64,000 nt of DNA from Litorivivens lipolytica (GCF_014191715.1 NZ_JACHWY010000004.1:20271-84270); one strand, 5' to 3'. Shown: positions 23,679-32,514, counted from the stretch's first letter. Made by a program: numbers and translations. The notes: a model not told the origin generated them from the letters alone.

Positions 23679-24698
23679 ATGGTGCCGCGGAGCGAATCGA
23701 TAATGGCCGACAAAGTCTTATCTGGTGAGTTGCTCGACCTATCCGATGTCTCGTCGCAATTGGTTCCTCAAACGCCAGGCCCGGAGTACGCAAATCCGGC
23801 CCTCCTTTATCTATCCTCCCTGACATCAGCTAGCAGCCGGCGTGCGATGGCATCCGCGCTGAAAAATATCGCGATTATTCTGGGGTGCACTTCGATCGAA
23901 GACTGCCCCTGGGAAAAAATTGAACGCCAGCATGTGTTTCTGGTGAAGGCGGCTATGTCGAAGGCCGGCAAAACGCCCAATGGCATCAATATGTATCTGT
24001 CCGCCATCAGGGGCGTGGCCCGTGAAGCCCACTATGCAAAGCGGATCGATAAAGACCACTACGATGCTATTGCCTCCGTTAAGTCAGAAACCGGTTCGCG
24101 TCTTGCCGTCGGTCGGAGTTTGCCGCTGACGGAAGTAAATGCGCTATTAAAGTCCTGCTGGGACGAAGGCACTGCAGCTGGCGCCCGAGATGCGTTAATG
24201 ATGCTCCTGTTGTACGCGTGCGGCCTTCGCCGGTCAGAGCTCGTTTCCGTTGAGAAGCGTGATCTAAACCTTGCGGAGGGGTGGGTGCGAATTATCGGCA
24301 AAGGCAACAAGCAAAGAGCAGTCCCCATTGAGATACCCATCGTCATCGATGCGGCTCGGCACTATATAGAGGAATGGAGGGGCAATCACGAAGGCCCCCT
24401 CTTCACTCGGATACTTAAGAACGGCACGATTAAAGATACCGCCCTATCCGACCAAGCGGTCTACTACATACTGGATAAGCGCCGAGGCCTAGCGGGACTG
24501 GGCGAGCTCTCTCCCCACGATATGCGCCGCACGTTTATTACGACGCTGCTCGACGCGAACATAAACCTAAAAACGGTGGCGGATCTGGCAGGACATAAAA
24601 GTGTGAATACGACTGCGCGTTATGACAGGGGGGGAGAGAAAAGAATGCGGGAAGCGGTTGGGCGCCTCCCCTCGCCAACCACTCCTCGGGTGAACTGA
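23679..24698 (+). CDS. Tyrosine recombinase (phage-integrase family)
   Basis: All catalytic residues are visible: arginine in CGLRRSELVS, lysine in GKGNKQRAVP, HxxR in SPHDMRRTF, the second histidine in AGHKSVNTTARYDR and its tyrosine. The N-terminal 130 residues form the core-binding domain. At 339 residues it resembles Xer/integron-type and plasmid-borne resolvases rather than long phage integrases. It may resolve multimers or mobilise the element. An ATG at 23703 is an alternative start. No attachment site was identified. Confidence 0.9.
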   Translation: MVPRSESIMADKVLSGELLDLSDVSSQLVPQTPGPEYANPALLYLSSLTSASSRRAMASALKNIAIILGCTSIEDCPWEKIERQHVFLVKAAMSKAGKTPNGINMYLSAIRGVAREAHYAKRIDKDHYDAIASVKSETGSRLAVGRSLPLTEVNALLKSCWDEGTAAGARDALMMLLLYACGLRRSELVSVEKRDLNLAEGWVRIIGKGNKQRAVPIEIPIVIDAARHYIEEWRGNHEGPLFTRILKNGTIKDTALSDQAVYYILDKRRGLAGLGELSPHDMRRTFITTLLDANINLKTVADLAGHKSVNTTARYDRGGEKRMREAVGRLPSPTTPRVN

Positions 24699-24834
24699 CC
24701 TATACCGGGAATTTTCATGTAGCGGCCGAGTATACTCAGCTTGACCTTCCTTGTTGACGTCATTTTGACGCTCTTAATTCCTGTGAGTCCCTAATCTAGA
24801 GTGGCGAACTATTTCGTCTACTCGGTTGATTGTA

Positions 24835-25194
24835 TTAAAAGGCCTGCATGGGCCGGAGGGCGACAACGTTATCGCTTCTTCTATTGGCCTCGTTGGCGCT
24901 GAATGCAAAGTGATCAGCTACAGCTGCGAGTTGCCTATCTAGTGTTCTGTAGTCGCCTAAATGAGAAAGCGCTGCGAAATCTTCCCAAGAGGCTATTATT
25001 CGCCCCCAGTGCGGGCTGATTCGCCCTATTTTATTCAGCTTTGTCCGCCGATCTACTATTAAGCTCAGTAATCGTTGGCAGCCTACAAAATCTTCGGAAG
25101 TCTCGGGCGGTGCACTTCGATCGGTTTTTTCGTTATTTAGAAGTTGCCAGAACGCCCGCACACACAGGCTCTCCTTTTGGCTAACAATTTTCAC
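24835..25194 (-). CDS. Hypothetical protein, 119 aa
   Basis: A GTG-initiated frame with a basic, helical product and no signal or membrane segment. Codon composition is acceptable but no ribosome-binding site is obvious. No family recognised; it may be a chance frame. Confidence 0.4.
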   Translation of the reverse strand: MKIVSQKESLCVRAFWQLLNNEKTDRSAPPETSEDFVGCQRLLSLIVDRRTKLNKIGRISPHWGRIIASWEDFAALSHLGDYRTLDRQLAAVADHFAFSANEANRRSDNVVALRPMQAF

Positions 25195-25601
25195 TGTGTG
25201 GGCGCCTTAGATATCCGATCGCTTCATCAATAATTGCTGAATCTTGTGTACTACCGACAGTGCATATCATATATCGGTGGACCGAAGTTTGAGTGTAGCA
25301 AAGCGGGTGAAAATACCTCATTTTCATATTGAACCCGCTGGGTATTACTCTATGCCGCTTCCTTATCTATCGGCTTTCGCGGAGCTTATGAGTTCAAAGC
25401 ATGGATTTAACCTGCGCTTAGGGAGTAGCTATAGCGGTGATTTAGCAGTCCCGATGGCTTAATGGGGCTTTAGTGCGTTCAATTAACTATGCACTACGGC
25501 TAAATTCAGAACGACCGGGATCATGTGAAGTAACGTTCCCGGCTCGTTCTACCTCGCGGTTTGCTATACTTGCTTCCAATGATATGGGCTGAGGGTTTCG
25601 A
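25195..25601. other. Spacer of about 400 bases
   Basis: A short plus-strand frame (25244-25462, TTG start, no ribosome-binding site) is present but not convincing. Otherwise nothing recognisable. Confidence 0.35.
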
Positions 25602-25817
25602 ATGATTATGAAAGCCAGTGAATTTTTGCGCCCAATGGTGGGTCTATATTTCGTGGGACTAGCCGTGATAATGGCTGTTACGGTCGTTGGCTACTTCGCT
25701 TTCCCAGGAGTGCTAGCGAAGGTTTTCATATCTACTATCGGTGTGACCCTGGCCGTTTTGTGGATTCCGTTGAGCGGCATGCTGGTGTGTAAACGCTTGG
25801 CTCAGACAGAGGCTTAG
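25602..25817 (+). CDS. Small two-helix membrane protein, 71 aa
   Basis: GAGGG precedes the ATG. The protein has two hydrophobic helices (about residues 14-34 and 42-61) and short charged ends (MIMKASEFLRP, CKRLAQTEA). No family recognised. It stands alone. Confidence 0.6.
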   Translation: MIMKASEFLRPMVGLYFVGLAVIMAVTVVGYFAFPGVLAKVFISTIGVTLAVLWIPLSGMLVCKRLAQTEA

Positions 25818-25982
25818 CATCAAGTACTACGCGTCAAAATGTCACCCTTCACGTCGACTGCTGCAGTTTCTTTATTCGGCCTCTTTGATTTCTGTCGAGC
25901 GACATGACGTTCCTTTTTAGTCGTAGCCTGCGACGGAATGCCCCCCGTAGGGTTCGCCTTTGTTTGCCGTTAACATTACCTT

Positions 25983-26086
25983 TTACCCCTTGACGTGTGT
26001 AACCCAGTTTTCCATACGGATTCCCTTGACCCTCTCAAACTCTCTTAGATTGTTCGAGACCAGTATTAGAACGCCTCTCGTGGCGC
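25983..26086 (-). pseudogene. vapC: vapC toxin remnant, C-terminal 33 residues only
   Basis: In the frame after the vapB stop the sequence reads LILVSNNLREFERVKGIRME then NWVTHVKG, the typical C-terminal end of a VapC PIN-domain ribonuclease. About 100 residues, including the N-terminal catalytic aspartates, are missing. The deletion fuses the vapC tail almost directly to the 3' end of the antitoxin gene, so no toxin is made. Confidence 0.75.
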
Positions 26087-26299
26087 CTACTCTTGGCTTA
26101 CTCGCTCCTCCATAAAGTCATCAGTTACCGCAGGCCCATTTAAGAAAAAGCTATCCCACGTATTCTCTAGTGGAGAGATTATTCTTTCTTTGCCTTGCAC
26201 CCGAACATTGACCTTTTTTACCCCTTCAGGGAATCGGGTATCCGCTGGTAGCCGAACGGCCTGAGTGCTATTGTTCTCAAAGACTGTGCCTGTGCTCAT
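26087..26299 (-). CDS. vapB: VapB/VagC-type AbrB-fold antitoxin
   Basis: From ATG 26299 (GAGGATCGC upstream) the 70-residue protein reads [20 protein letters not shown] and later [14 protein letters not shown], the pattern of VagC/VapB antitoxins: an AbrB-type swapped-hairpin DNA-binding domain and a C-terminal toxin-binding segment. Its toxin gene is reduced to a stub, leaving an orphan antitoxin that could still protect against related VapC toxins or repress its promoter. Confidence 0.82.
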   Translation of the reverse strand: MSTGTVFENNSTQAVRLPADTRFPEGVKKVNVRVQGKERIISPLENTWDSFFLNGPAVTDDFMEERVSQE

Positions 26300-26309
26300 G
26301 CGATCCTCA

Positions 26310-26891
26310 AATATGTATATAGCGCGTACGTATAAGGCAATTGTATATAGAATATTGCCCTTCGTATTTAGGTGGGCGCAAGCCTCTGCACGACTCACGA
26401 AAGGCAAGGGAGATTCTTTTGTCCCGGGCATCTATGTAAACCAGCGTCATGTCAGGCGAAGCATGACCCAGAACGGTTTGGGTGGTTTTCAAGTCATACC
26501 CCCGGCGATCCATCCAGATCGCCAGACTGCGGCGCCCACTGTGTGAGCCAGCCTCAACGCCGGCCCGCTTAATAAGCTCTCTGACAAGGTTTTCAAGGCT
26601 GTCACAGCAGGTAGATGATTCGTGGGTTTCCGGTTTTGGTGTAGTTGCCGGGCAGTCTGAAACTTCCCCTTAGTTCACCGTCAGAACATCCCGAATCTTT
26701 AGCTGGGCCGCCTCGTTGATCCGTAGGCCGCTCCCAAACAGCATCCAGAGCAACGCTACATTGCGAGGCCCAGTCGCTCCCCGTGAAGCGGCCCATAGGA
26801 CATGCGCGAGTTGCTTTGGGGTATCAATTATTTGAGCCTTGCCGCGCCCTGGTTCGTAAATATCTTTGAGCCGGTTGTTTGGTCGCCGCAT
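26310..26891 (-). pseudogene. Decayed tyrosine recombinase
   Basis: Three frames carry consecutive pieces of one integrase: LLWMLFGSGLRINEAAQLKI (catalytic arginine), then RLPGNYTKTGNPRIIYLL (beta-hairpin region), then HSGRRSLAIWMDRRGYDLKT and [20 protein letters not shown] (HxxR, second histidine, tyrosine). At least two frameshifts, near 26690 and 26600, separate them. The N-terminal core-binding domain is mostly missing. It is a relic of an earlier integration. Confidence 0.75.
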
Positions 26892-27415
26892 AAGTCAGCC
26901 TCCGGATTATCACAAACACCGTTATGTGCCGATATGTGATATATGCTGTTTTTAAAGTGGTTTTTAACCCTAAAGCTAGCAATTCCGGGGCTTCATGGGA
27001 ATGTTGGATGGGGGCGAGCCCGCCCGGACACGAGGCGGTTAACGTCCTGGGCGTGGGGCGCTATACTGGGTATTGCGTTGGACGGCGCCGCTCTGGAAAC
27101 CCAGCGTGTAGGAAAGAGCGATCATGGAAAAGTCAGGGGTTGTGTAGTGTACACTACAGAAAACTGGCTTTTGGTTATATCGAAAGCCCCCTATATACCC
27201 CTTTGATGTATATAGGCGTTGATTCAAGCGCCCCACCTGCAAAAGTGGTCAATATTCAACCAAAAATTCAATCGTACGATTGAATTTTTGTTCATTATTT
27301 GATCGCCCGTCGTAATTGAAGTTCTAAAACCCTCTAATGAGACATCAAGTGACCACTTGATCTAGTCATTTCACGATACCATAATGACCATGGTTACATG
27401 ACTATAGGTGTTGTT
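26892..27415. other. Spacer containing the left direct repeat of the TA cassette
   Basis: About 520 bases. It includes the repeat at 26997-27071. An AT-rich stretch with ATCGTACGATTG-type inverted repeats lies around 27263-27290 (CAATCGTACGATTG palindrome). A frame at 26924-27283 lacks support. The promoter of the antitoxin gene is expected before 27398. Confidence 0.4.
26997..27071. repeat. Imperfect direct repeat, left copy
   Basis: Starts GGGAATGTTGGATGGG, has GGCGGTTAACGTCC in the middle and ends GGGGCGCTATACTGGGT. A diverged copy lies at 28070-28152, on the other side of the Phd-PIN module. Confidence 0.6.
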
Positions 27416-27649
27416 ATGCAGGAACAGGTTTCAAAGTCTCAATTCAAGGCCAAAGCGCTTGAGCTATTTAGGCAGGTTGAGTCGAGCGGCCAGGCCGTGA
27501 TCGTGACAGACCATGGTAAACCAACTATTGAGGTGCGCCAGTATCGTAACGTTGAACGTAACCCGCTGGACGTTCTTAGGGGTAGCGTGACTGAATACTC
27601 TGAGCCTACGGAACCTGTGGGCGAGGGTGAATGGGAGGCGCTTGGGTGA
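27416..27649 (+). CDS. Phd/YefM-family antitoxin
   Basis: MQEQVSKSQFKAKALELFRQ followed by VIVTDHGKPTIEVRQY is the standard Phd/YefM N-terminal domain, which dimerises and binds operator DNA. The acidic C-terminal segment should cap the toxin. A second ATG at 27398 would add six residues. The stop overlaps the toxin start (GTGA), so translation is coupled. Confidence 0.85.
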   Translation: MQEQVSKSQFKAKALELFRQVESSGQAVIVTDHGKPTIEVRQYRNVERNPLDVLRGSVTEYSEPTEPVGEGEWEALG

Positions 27650-28041
27650 TCGTTCTGGATACGCATACCCTTATCTGGTGGGTTAACGGTGACAAGCAGT
27701 TATCAACGAACGCAAAGAAGGCAATTGAGTCGGAACTACCGGATGGGCAAGTATTCGTTTCTTCGATAAGCGCCTGGGAGATCGCCATGCTGGTTTCAAA
27801 AGGAAGACTGGCGCTTACGATGGATATTGACGACTGGCTGGACACCGTTTCCGCCATTGATGGCATCTCATTTGTCCCAGTTACTACGGATGTCGCTGTG
27901 CAGTCGGTTCGACTGCCTGGTGAGTTCCATTCTGACCCCGCAGATCGGATCATCGTCGCTTTAGCTCGGCATCGTTCCGTTTCGCTTGTGACTGCTGATA
28001 CCAAAATTCGAGAGTATCGGCATGTCAAAACCATTTGGTAA
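27646..28041 (+). CDS. PIN-domain toxin (VapC-like)
   Basis: The PIN catalytic acids are visible: LDTHTLIWW (first aspartate), SAWEIAML (glutamate), DPADRIIVALA (aspartates) and VTADTKI (last aspartate). About 131 residues from the overlapping GTG. PIN toxins cleave RNA; those paired with Phd-type antitoxins belong to the COG3744 group. The GGGAGG sequence 14 bases upstream and the 4-base overlap support the GTG start. Confidence 0.87.
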   Translation: MIVLDTHTLIWWVNGDKQLSTNAKKAIESELPDGQVFVSSISAWEIAMLVSKGRLALTMDIDDWLDTVSAIDGISFVPVTTDVAVQSVRLPGEFHSDPADRIIVALARHRSVSLVTADTKIREYRHVKTIW

Positions 28042-28069
28042 GAACTAGATGAGCGTATTCCCATGCGGC

Positions 28070-28152
28070 GGGAATGTTGTATGGGCGAGTTTTTGGCGCC
28101 GGCCGGCAGTGGTGGGCGGTTAGCGTTCCGGGGTAGGGGCGGTATACTGGGT
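28070..28152. repeat. Imperfect direct repeat, right copy
   Basis: Begins GGGAATGTTGTATGGG, contains GGCGGTTAGCGTTCCGGGG and ends GGGGCGGTATACTGGGT, matching the copy at 26997-27071 with a few insertions. It starts 29 bases after the toxin stop. Confidence 0.6.
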
Positions 28153-28194
28153 GGCTATGGGGGCGGGCCATCGCGAGTGCGGCCCTGAAACTAA

Positions 28195-28227
28195 AAAGCC
28201 CCGGCACGCAATACGCACCGGGGCTTT
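28195..28227. terminator. Bidirectional Rho-independent terminator
   Basis: A 10-bp perfect stem AAAGCCCCGG / CCGGGGCTTT with a 13-base loop. A-tract before and T-tract after allow termination in both directions; it would end the toxin-antitoxin transcript. Confidence 0.75.
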
Positions 28228-28327
28228 ACACATGTGCCAATGTTGCGAGGGCTTCACCGGGTTAGCGGGAGAGGTCACATCGCTGGCTATGGGTGGATTA
28301 TATTAAAACGCGACCAAGGAAGTCAAA

Positions 28328-29182
28328 TTGCGCAACTTGAACCATGCGGCCATTGAGCCCTACATCTCGACCCCCCGGCTGGATGCCTACCGTCACTTTT
28401 TTAACCCTGTCGATGATGTCGCCCTGCTGGGGGCCTACCAGTGGAACAAAGAGGTAGCCGGTGCATTTTTCCCACTGTTGCAGACGCTGGAGATAACGCT
28501 GCGCAATGCGATACACGGTGAGGCCTCCAAGCTCTGGGGGCAGGCTTGGTTCGATAATGTTCAAACTAAGGCTCGCCCGACCCCAGCGCAGCAGAGGCAC
28601 ACCCGGCAGCATGGGGTCAACATATCAAAGGCGCGGCAGGCTTTAGGACGACGGGCAAGCCCAGATCGTATTGTGGCCATGCAGACGCTCGGGTTCTGGA
28701 CCAACCTCTTCAACGAGGTGTTTGATGTGAACGGGCAGCCCCGCGCACTTTGGCCTACCTTGCTACAGCCGGTGTTCCCTCATGCGACAAGAGTTCATCG
28801 TCAGCGCGATCCTATCCGGCGGTCGCTGGTTAAAATACAAAGATTTCGGAACCGGGCGTTTCATCACGAACCGCTGTGGAAGCATCGGCATCCCGCGAAT
28901 CCTCACCAGGCTATCCAGAACCTTTTAGACATGGTCCATGATGTTGCAGAGCTCATCGGCTGGATTTCGACCGACACCACGGCATACCTTCGCGCTGCCG
29001 GATACATCGAAAACCTGAACAGGGTGATTTCAGTTGATCACTTGAACTACCTGCAAACGCCGGGCAACGATTCGCTTCCGCTGGCGCAAGCCCGGCGAAC
29101 CTTGCGTAAGTTAGTCAGCTCCAGTCCGGGCATCCAGGATATTACCCGCCGCGGGGAGCGGGTAGCACGACTGATTACCTAG
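28328..29182 (+). CDS. Abi-like protein with HEPN motif
   Basis: A 284-residue protein with LQTLEITLRNAIHGEASKLW in the N-terminal half and RNRAFHHEPLWK at about residue 178. RN(x)...H is the HEPN active-site motif, and the whole plan recalls Abi_2/AbiF-like proteins, which are RNA-cutting or RNA-binding abortive-infection factors. TTG start; no better one is visible. Stand-alone gene after a terminator. Defence role is inferred from the family. Confidence 0.7.
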   Translation: MRNLNHAAIEPYISTPRLDAYRHFFNPVDDVALLGAYQWNKEVAGAFFPLLQTLEITLRNAIHGEASKLWGQAWFDNVQTKARPTPAQQRHTRQHGVNISKARQALGRRASPDRIVAMQTLGFWTNLFNEVFDVNGQPRALWPTLLQPVFPHATRVHRQRDPIRRSLVKIQRFRNRAFHHEPLWKHRHPANPHQAIQNLLDMVHDVAELIGWISTDTTAYLRAAGYIENLNRVISVDHLNYLQTPGNDSLPLAQARRTLRKLVSSSPGIQDITRRGERVARLIT

Positions 29183-29246
29183 CTAGTGCTACCCTGTCTC
29201 GCTTTCTCTGGTCCGTTTGGGCAGGGTTTTTACCTTTTTTAGAGAA

Positions 29247-30290
29247 CTACGCCCCCCGCATGAAGGATAGGAAAGCCTCCCTCACCTCTTTGTGCGTTCG
29301 GTCATGTTTATCCCCTGCCCAGATATCTATGGTCAAACCGCCGTAGGATGCCCTGGATCTGCTACGGGTAGTGAACCCGAACTCGCCGTCATCAATCTCC
29401 GACCACTCCAGCGCCTCCGCATCAGGGAGATACTCAGCAATTTTCTCGGCCGTGATGACTTGGCCAGGCGTGTACCGAAGCGTTGGGCCGCTGAAAATAT
29501 TTTCCGGTATCAATGAAACGTTAAACTCAGCGTTTGGGTTGATGCAGTTCAGTCCGCCTCGATAATTAATATTTCTCGCGATCAGGGCCCCATCTTTGGG
29601 CCAATCGTCCTCGGTGAGGAGAGCCGGCTCTGCAATTTTGATAACGATAGGATCGCTAGTTTTGCGTGTCGGCTCTGGATCGGAATTTATCTCGGCAGAA
29701 CCCGTTTTGGAATGTAGCGGGGCCCCATCTAAGAATCGCTTGGGTCCGAGCGCCCAAAGATTATTGATGTTGGAAAGGTAGGTCATGGCCTTCCCACTTG
29801 AATCGTCGATGACGCTATATCGGTAGCTCGTCGACTGGATGGTTGCGCGCGGATCGAAGCCCCCTACATCTGCGGACCATGGGTCATCGAGCTGATCAGC
29901 AATCGCTGAAATGGTGTCTTTGTACTCGTCGAACACGGCGTCTGTAGCGGACTCAATAAAGGCTTCGTCCACAAGTACACTCAGATGCCCTTTGCGCTCA
30001 CCTATAAACAGGATCGGTGCCGCGAGTCCCGCGATATAAATATTCTCAAGGGCTTTGATGACACGGGCGTCGTGGTCTTCGTCCCAGAGTATGGCGATAT
30101 CTTGGACTGGGTGTGCGTTGGTGTTTTGCGTGGTGCTGCCGTCGGAGCGTGACGAACGAAGTGCGCCAATTCCGGGAAGCTGAACCGCACGAAGAATAGA
30201 GTAATGTGTTCCGCGGCCAATCGTACCGATAGGGGCGGGTTCGTCGTAGAGGGTAGTAAATAAGCTTGAGTACAGGCGTGCGTCAGCCAT
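29247..30290 (-). CDS. Hypothetical protein, 347 aa
   Basis: The ATG at 30290 has GGAGAACCTCT upstream, so the longer frame is rejected. No signal or membrane segment; the central part is acidic and the C-terminus has mixed strands and helices (DGEFGFTTRSRSRASYGGLT). The N-terminal third includes a DIAILWDEDHDARVI segment. No family recognised; it could be a large immunity- or sensor-type protein but nothing supports a specific role. Confidence 0.65.
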   Translation of the reverse strand: MADARLYSSLFTTLYDEPAPIGTIGRGTHYSILRAVQLPGIGALRSSRSDGSTTQNTNAHPVQDIAILWDEDHDARVIKALENIYIAGLAAPILFIGERKGHLSVLVDEAFIESATDAVFDEYKDTISAIADQLDDPWSADVGGFDPRATIQSTSYRYSVIDDSSGKAMTYLSNINNLWALGPKRFLDGAPLHSKTGSAEINSDPEPTRKTSDPIVIKIAEPALLTEDDWPKDGALIARNINYRGGLNCINPNAEFNVSLIPENIFSGPTLRYTPGQVITAEKIAEYLPDAEALEWSEIDDGEFGFTTRSRSRASYGGLTIDIWAGDKHDRTHKEVREAFLSFMRGA

Positions 30291-30445
30291 AGAGGTTCTC
30301 CATTGTCGATGGTAGATCGTAACGTCAGTTACGGCAGAGGGCTTTCGGCCCTTCCGCCAGTCGAGGGCAAGATTAACACGCAATTTATTTCTTTGAAAAG
30401 CTCTATGTTAAATTAGGAGTATTCAATTGATTAGTTTCAGACACC

Positions 30446-30721
30446 GTGCCGCGCCGTACTCACCATTGCTATACAGACACTGAGCTCGCCAAGTTAGGCG
30501 ATCGTTATCTGTCCAAACATGATTATCCCAACCTGGGTTCCTATGGCTACCAAGTGCGATTTCAGGGGCGAGGCTCAACACGCTATGCCCGACTGTCGTT
30601 GAGGCCCGCCCGAGAAATCGGTCGGGCCTTTTATTTGCCTGGTGATATCTTACGATTCAAAGGCTGCTGTACTTCTCTAACAGAAAAACCTAAATCTATC
30701 ACAACCATTTCTGCAATATAA
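30446..30721 (+). CDS. Possible short protein overlapping a terminator
   Basis: A GTG-initiated frame gives a basic protein with a plausible first half (ELAKLGDRYLSKHDYPNLGS) that then runs through a strong terminator hairpin at 30602-30632. The first half may be a fragment of a decayed gene. Weak support. Confidence 0.25.
   Translation: MPRRTHHCYTDTELAKLGDRYLSKHDYPNLGSYGYQVRFQGRGSTRYARLSLRPAREIGRAFYLPGDILRFKGCCTSLTEKPKSITTISAI
30602..30635 (+). terminator. Rho-independent terminator
   Basis: Stem AGGCCCGCCCGA / TCGGTCGGGCCT with a GAAA loop and one mismatch, followed by TTTATTT. Confidence 0.7.
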
Positions 30722-30820
30722 CATCGACCGTTTCACTCGGGTGGTTTTCACCCTGAGCGCCCCCCGTGCATTCTATTCTCTGCCGGTATGATGCGTGTGA
30801 CAAACCACCAAGGGAAGATT

Positions 30821-31558
30821 ATGCGATTTAGTAAGACGATATTTCTCGCTGCAGTTTTGGTTTCTGCTGCCGGCTGCATGCATGAGGACGATGACGACGA
30901 TGATAGAAACGCCATGCCCGCGGCTAACGAAGAGTCAATTAGAGACTTTATCCGGTCAGCAAATGGAAATAGCTATAAGTTCCCGTGGATCAATGCAGAT
31001 CACGATACCAAGGTAGCCACCAATGAGCGTTTGAAGCAGTGGGATGTAACGACTCAAGGGTTGATTCCGGTTAAACACAATAATGTGCAAATCGCGATTG
31101 ATGCGATGAACGCTATTGAGGACAAGCTGGGCACAACCTTGTTCGATCGCACATCAATTCAAAGCACGCCAGACGATCAGATCCAGAAAGGTATCGTTGT
31201 CAGCTATGGTACGGCGGTTGGCGCTTCAGGCGGCCCGGAAGCGAATGCCTGTGGCCATGTAGGTGCGTTAGGCGGTTCGACGGGTTGGCCGAGAAACTTC
31301 TATGGCGAAACTGGGCACATGGATAGCGTTCTGCAGGTCAATCTGGACTCAAGTTCGCCAGACGGCTGCACCGGCGGACTTTCACTTGATGTGACCATCC
31401 ATGAGTTTATGCACGCACTGGGCATGGGAGACCATTTTGACGGGTTTGGCTTCGGTCCTGCGATTCACGCCAATGCGTGGAATGTGTTGCACAACATACT
31501 GAACAATAGCCCCGGTACGGCGATGGACAGTTTGTTTGTCGAGAAGAAATTTCAGTAA
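30821..31558 (+). CDS. Lipoprotein zinc metalloprotease-like (zincin)
   Basis: ATG 30821 follows AGGGAAGATT. The signal peptide ends in AAGC, followed by an acidic run, so the mature protein is a lipoprotein. Near residue 197 the sequence HEFMHALGMGDH fits the metzincin zinc motif HExxHxxGxxH, with the catalytic glutamate present. The preceding DSVLQVNLDSSSPDGCTGGL and the glycine-rich edge strand fit a matrixin/astacin-like fold. It is predicted to be an envelope-anchored protease. A methionine turn after the motif is not obvious. Followed directly by a strong terminator. Confidence 0.75.
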   Translation: MRFSKTIFLAAVLVSAAGCMHEDDDDDDRNAMPAANEESIRDFIRSANGNSYKFPWINADHDTKVATNERLKQWDVTTQGLIPVKHNNVQIAIDAMNAIEDKLGTTLFDRTSIQSTPDDQIQKGIVVSYGTAVGASGGPEANACGHVGALGGSTGWPRNFYGETGHMDSVLQVNLDSSSPDGCTGGLSLDVTIHEFMHALGMGDHFDGFGFGPAIHANAWNVLHNILNNSPGTAMDSLFVEKKFQ

Positions 31559-31562
31559 TCAT

Positions 31563-31585
31563 AAAACCCGCTTCGGCGGGTTTTT
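31563..31585 (+). terminator. Rho-independent terminator with TTCG loop
   Basis: CCCGC-TTCG-GCGGG stem extended by A/T pairs and followed by five T, 5 bases after the zincin stop. It also suits the convergent BRCT gene. Confidence 0.85.
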
Positions 31586-31611
31586 CATTTCTATGGGTCT
31601 TTTCTCGCGGC

Positions 31612-32514
31612 CTAGCGGGAAAGCCAGTCTACCCAGGACTGCTCTGAGACAAGCGCTAGCGAATGACCATCTCGCTTCAACTGAATTGCCTGCTCGATCT
31701 TGCGACCGTGCGAGGTATACACCCAGTCTCGACTTGCAAGTTCACCGGTAACCAATACCTGTAGTTTGGATGAAACAGAGCGCTTTACGATTGCGCCGCG
31801 TGATTGAGCGTCTTCGTGGAGCTTCTGGCGGCTTGCGGTGAGGCATTTACCAGTAAAGCAAACTGTCAGGCCGTCAATGGGTAGTTCAGGCATTGGATCG
31901 CAGAAAGCAGTGACTGCGAAGCCCTCAGCAAGGCCGGTGTCGGTGAAGCGGGCGCCTGTAACCCCTTTTACTACCGTGAGCAATTCAGCCCGTTCATCAT
32001 CAGTTATTACGCCGTCAGCCAGAATGATATCGAGCCGCGCGGCAAGCTCTGAGGCAGGCCACTGGAAATCGTCCCCTACCGCCGTGTGAAGCATTTTGCG
32101 CAATTCGTGGACTTCCTTGTCCGAGATGTAGTCGTCAGCTGCAATTCCCTTGCAGAAGCCAATGAGCTGGTTTGTAAAGGCGTCGATGGAGTCGGCGAAA
32201 ATATCACTGTACTCAAGGATATCCGCCACCATCTGGGCAAGTTCTTTCCTCTCCTCGGGTTCGATCTCGCCGTCCTGAAGTATATCTCTGACAAAGTCAG
32301 CGAGATCGAGCAGGTCTCCGTCTTTTTGAAGGGCGTCTACGCTGTCTAGCCACGCCTGAAGGAATACGATTTCGCGATCTTTCAGGCCTTCGATTTCTAT
32401 CCCTTCGAGGATACCGCGAAGACAGAGAGCCAGCTTTTCCTTGTTGGCACGGTGGTTGAACCCTCGCGAAAGAGGCTGCCCATCTTTATTCAGGTGTTGA
32501 GCCCACTCAATCAT
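31612..32514 (-). CDS. BRCT-domain protein with TerB-like helical region
   Basis: The last 85 residues are a BRCT domain (GLTVCFTGKCLTASRQKL, RGAIVKRSVSSKLQVLVTGE, SEQSWVDWL), resembling those of DNA ligase and polymerase proteins. The N-terminal 200 residues are helical with two acidic repeats (LQDGEIEPEERKELAQMV and ILADGVITDDERAELLTVV), typical of TerB-like modules. It overlaps the channel gene upstream by 8 bases, so the two are coupled. BRCT domains bind DNA ends or phosphopeptides; the link with a channel is unusual. Confidence 0.78.
   Translation of the reverse strand: MIEWAQHLNKDGQPLSRGFNHRANKEKLALCLRGILEGIEIEGLKDREIVFLQAWLDSVDALQKDGDLLDLADFVRDILQDGEIEPEERKELAQMVADILEYSDIFADSIDAFTNQLIGFCKGIAADDYISDKEVHELRKMLHTAVGDDFQWPASELAARLDIILADGVITDDERAELLTVVKGVTGARFTDTGLAEGFAVTAFCDPMPELPIDGLTVCFTGKCLTASRQKLHEDAQSRGAIVKRSVSSKLQVLVTGELASRDWVYTSHGRKIEQAIQLKRDGHSLALVSEQSWVDWLSR

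Noticed and set aside
25244..25462. TTG-started 72-aa frame
   Set aside because: No ribosome-binding site or recognisable pattern; may still be a decayed fragment.
26924..27283. 119-aa frame across the left cassette repeat
   Set aside because: Overlaps repeat DNA and lacks a start site; composition is not protein-like.
26997..28152. Integron-type attC sites around the TA module
   Set aside because: The repeats lack the GTTRRRY/RYYYAAC core and there is no integron integrase in the window, although the intact recombinase at 23.7 kb was considered.
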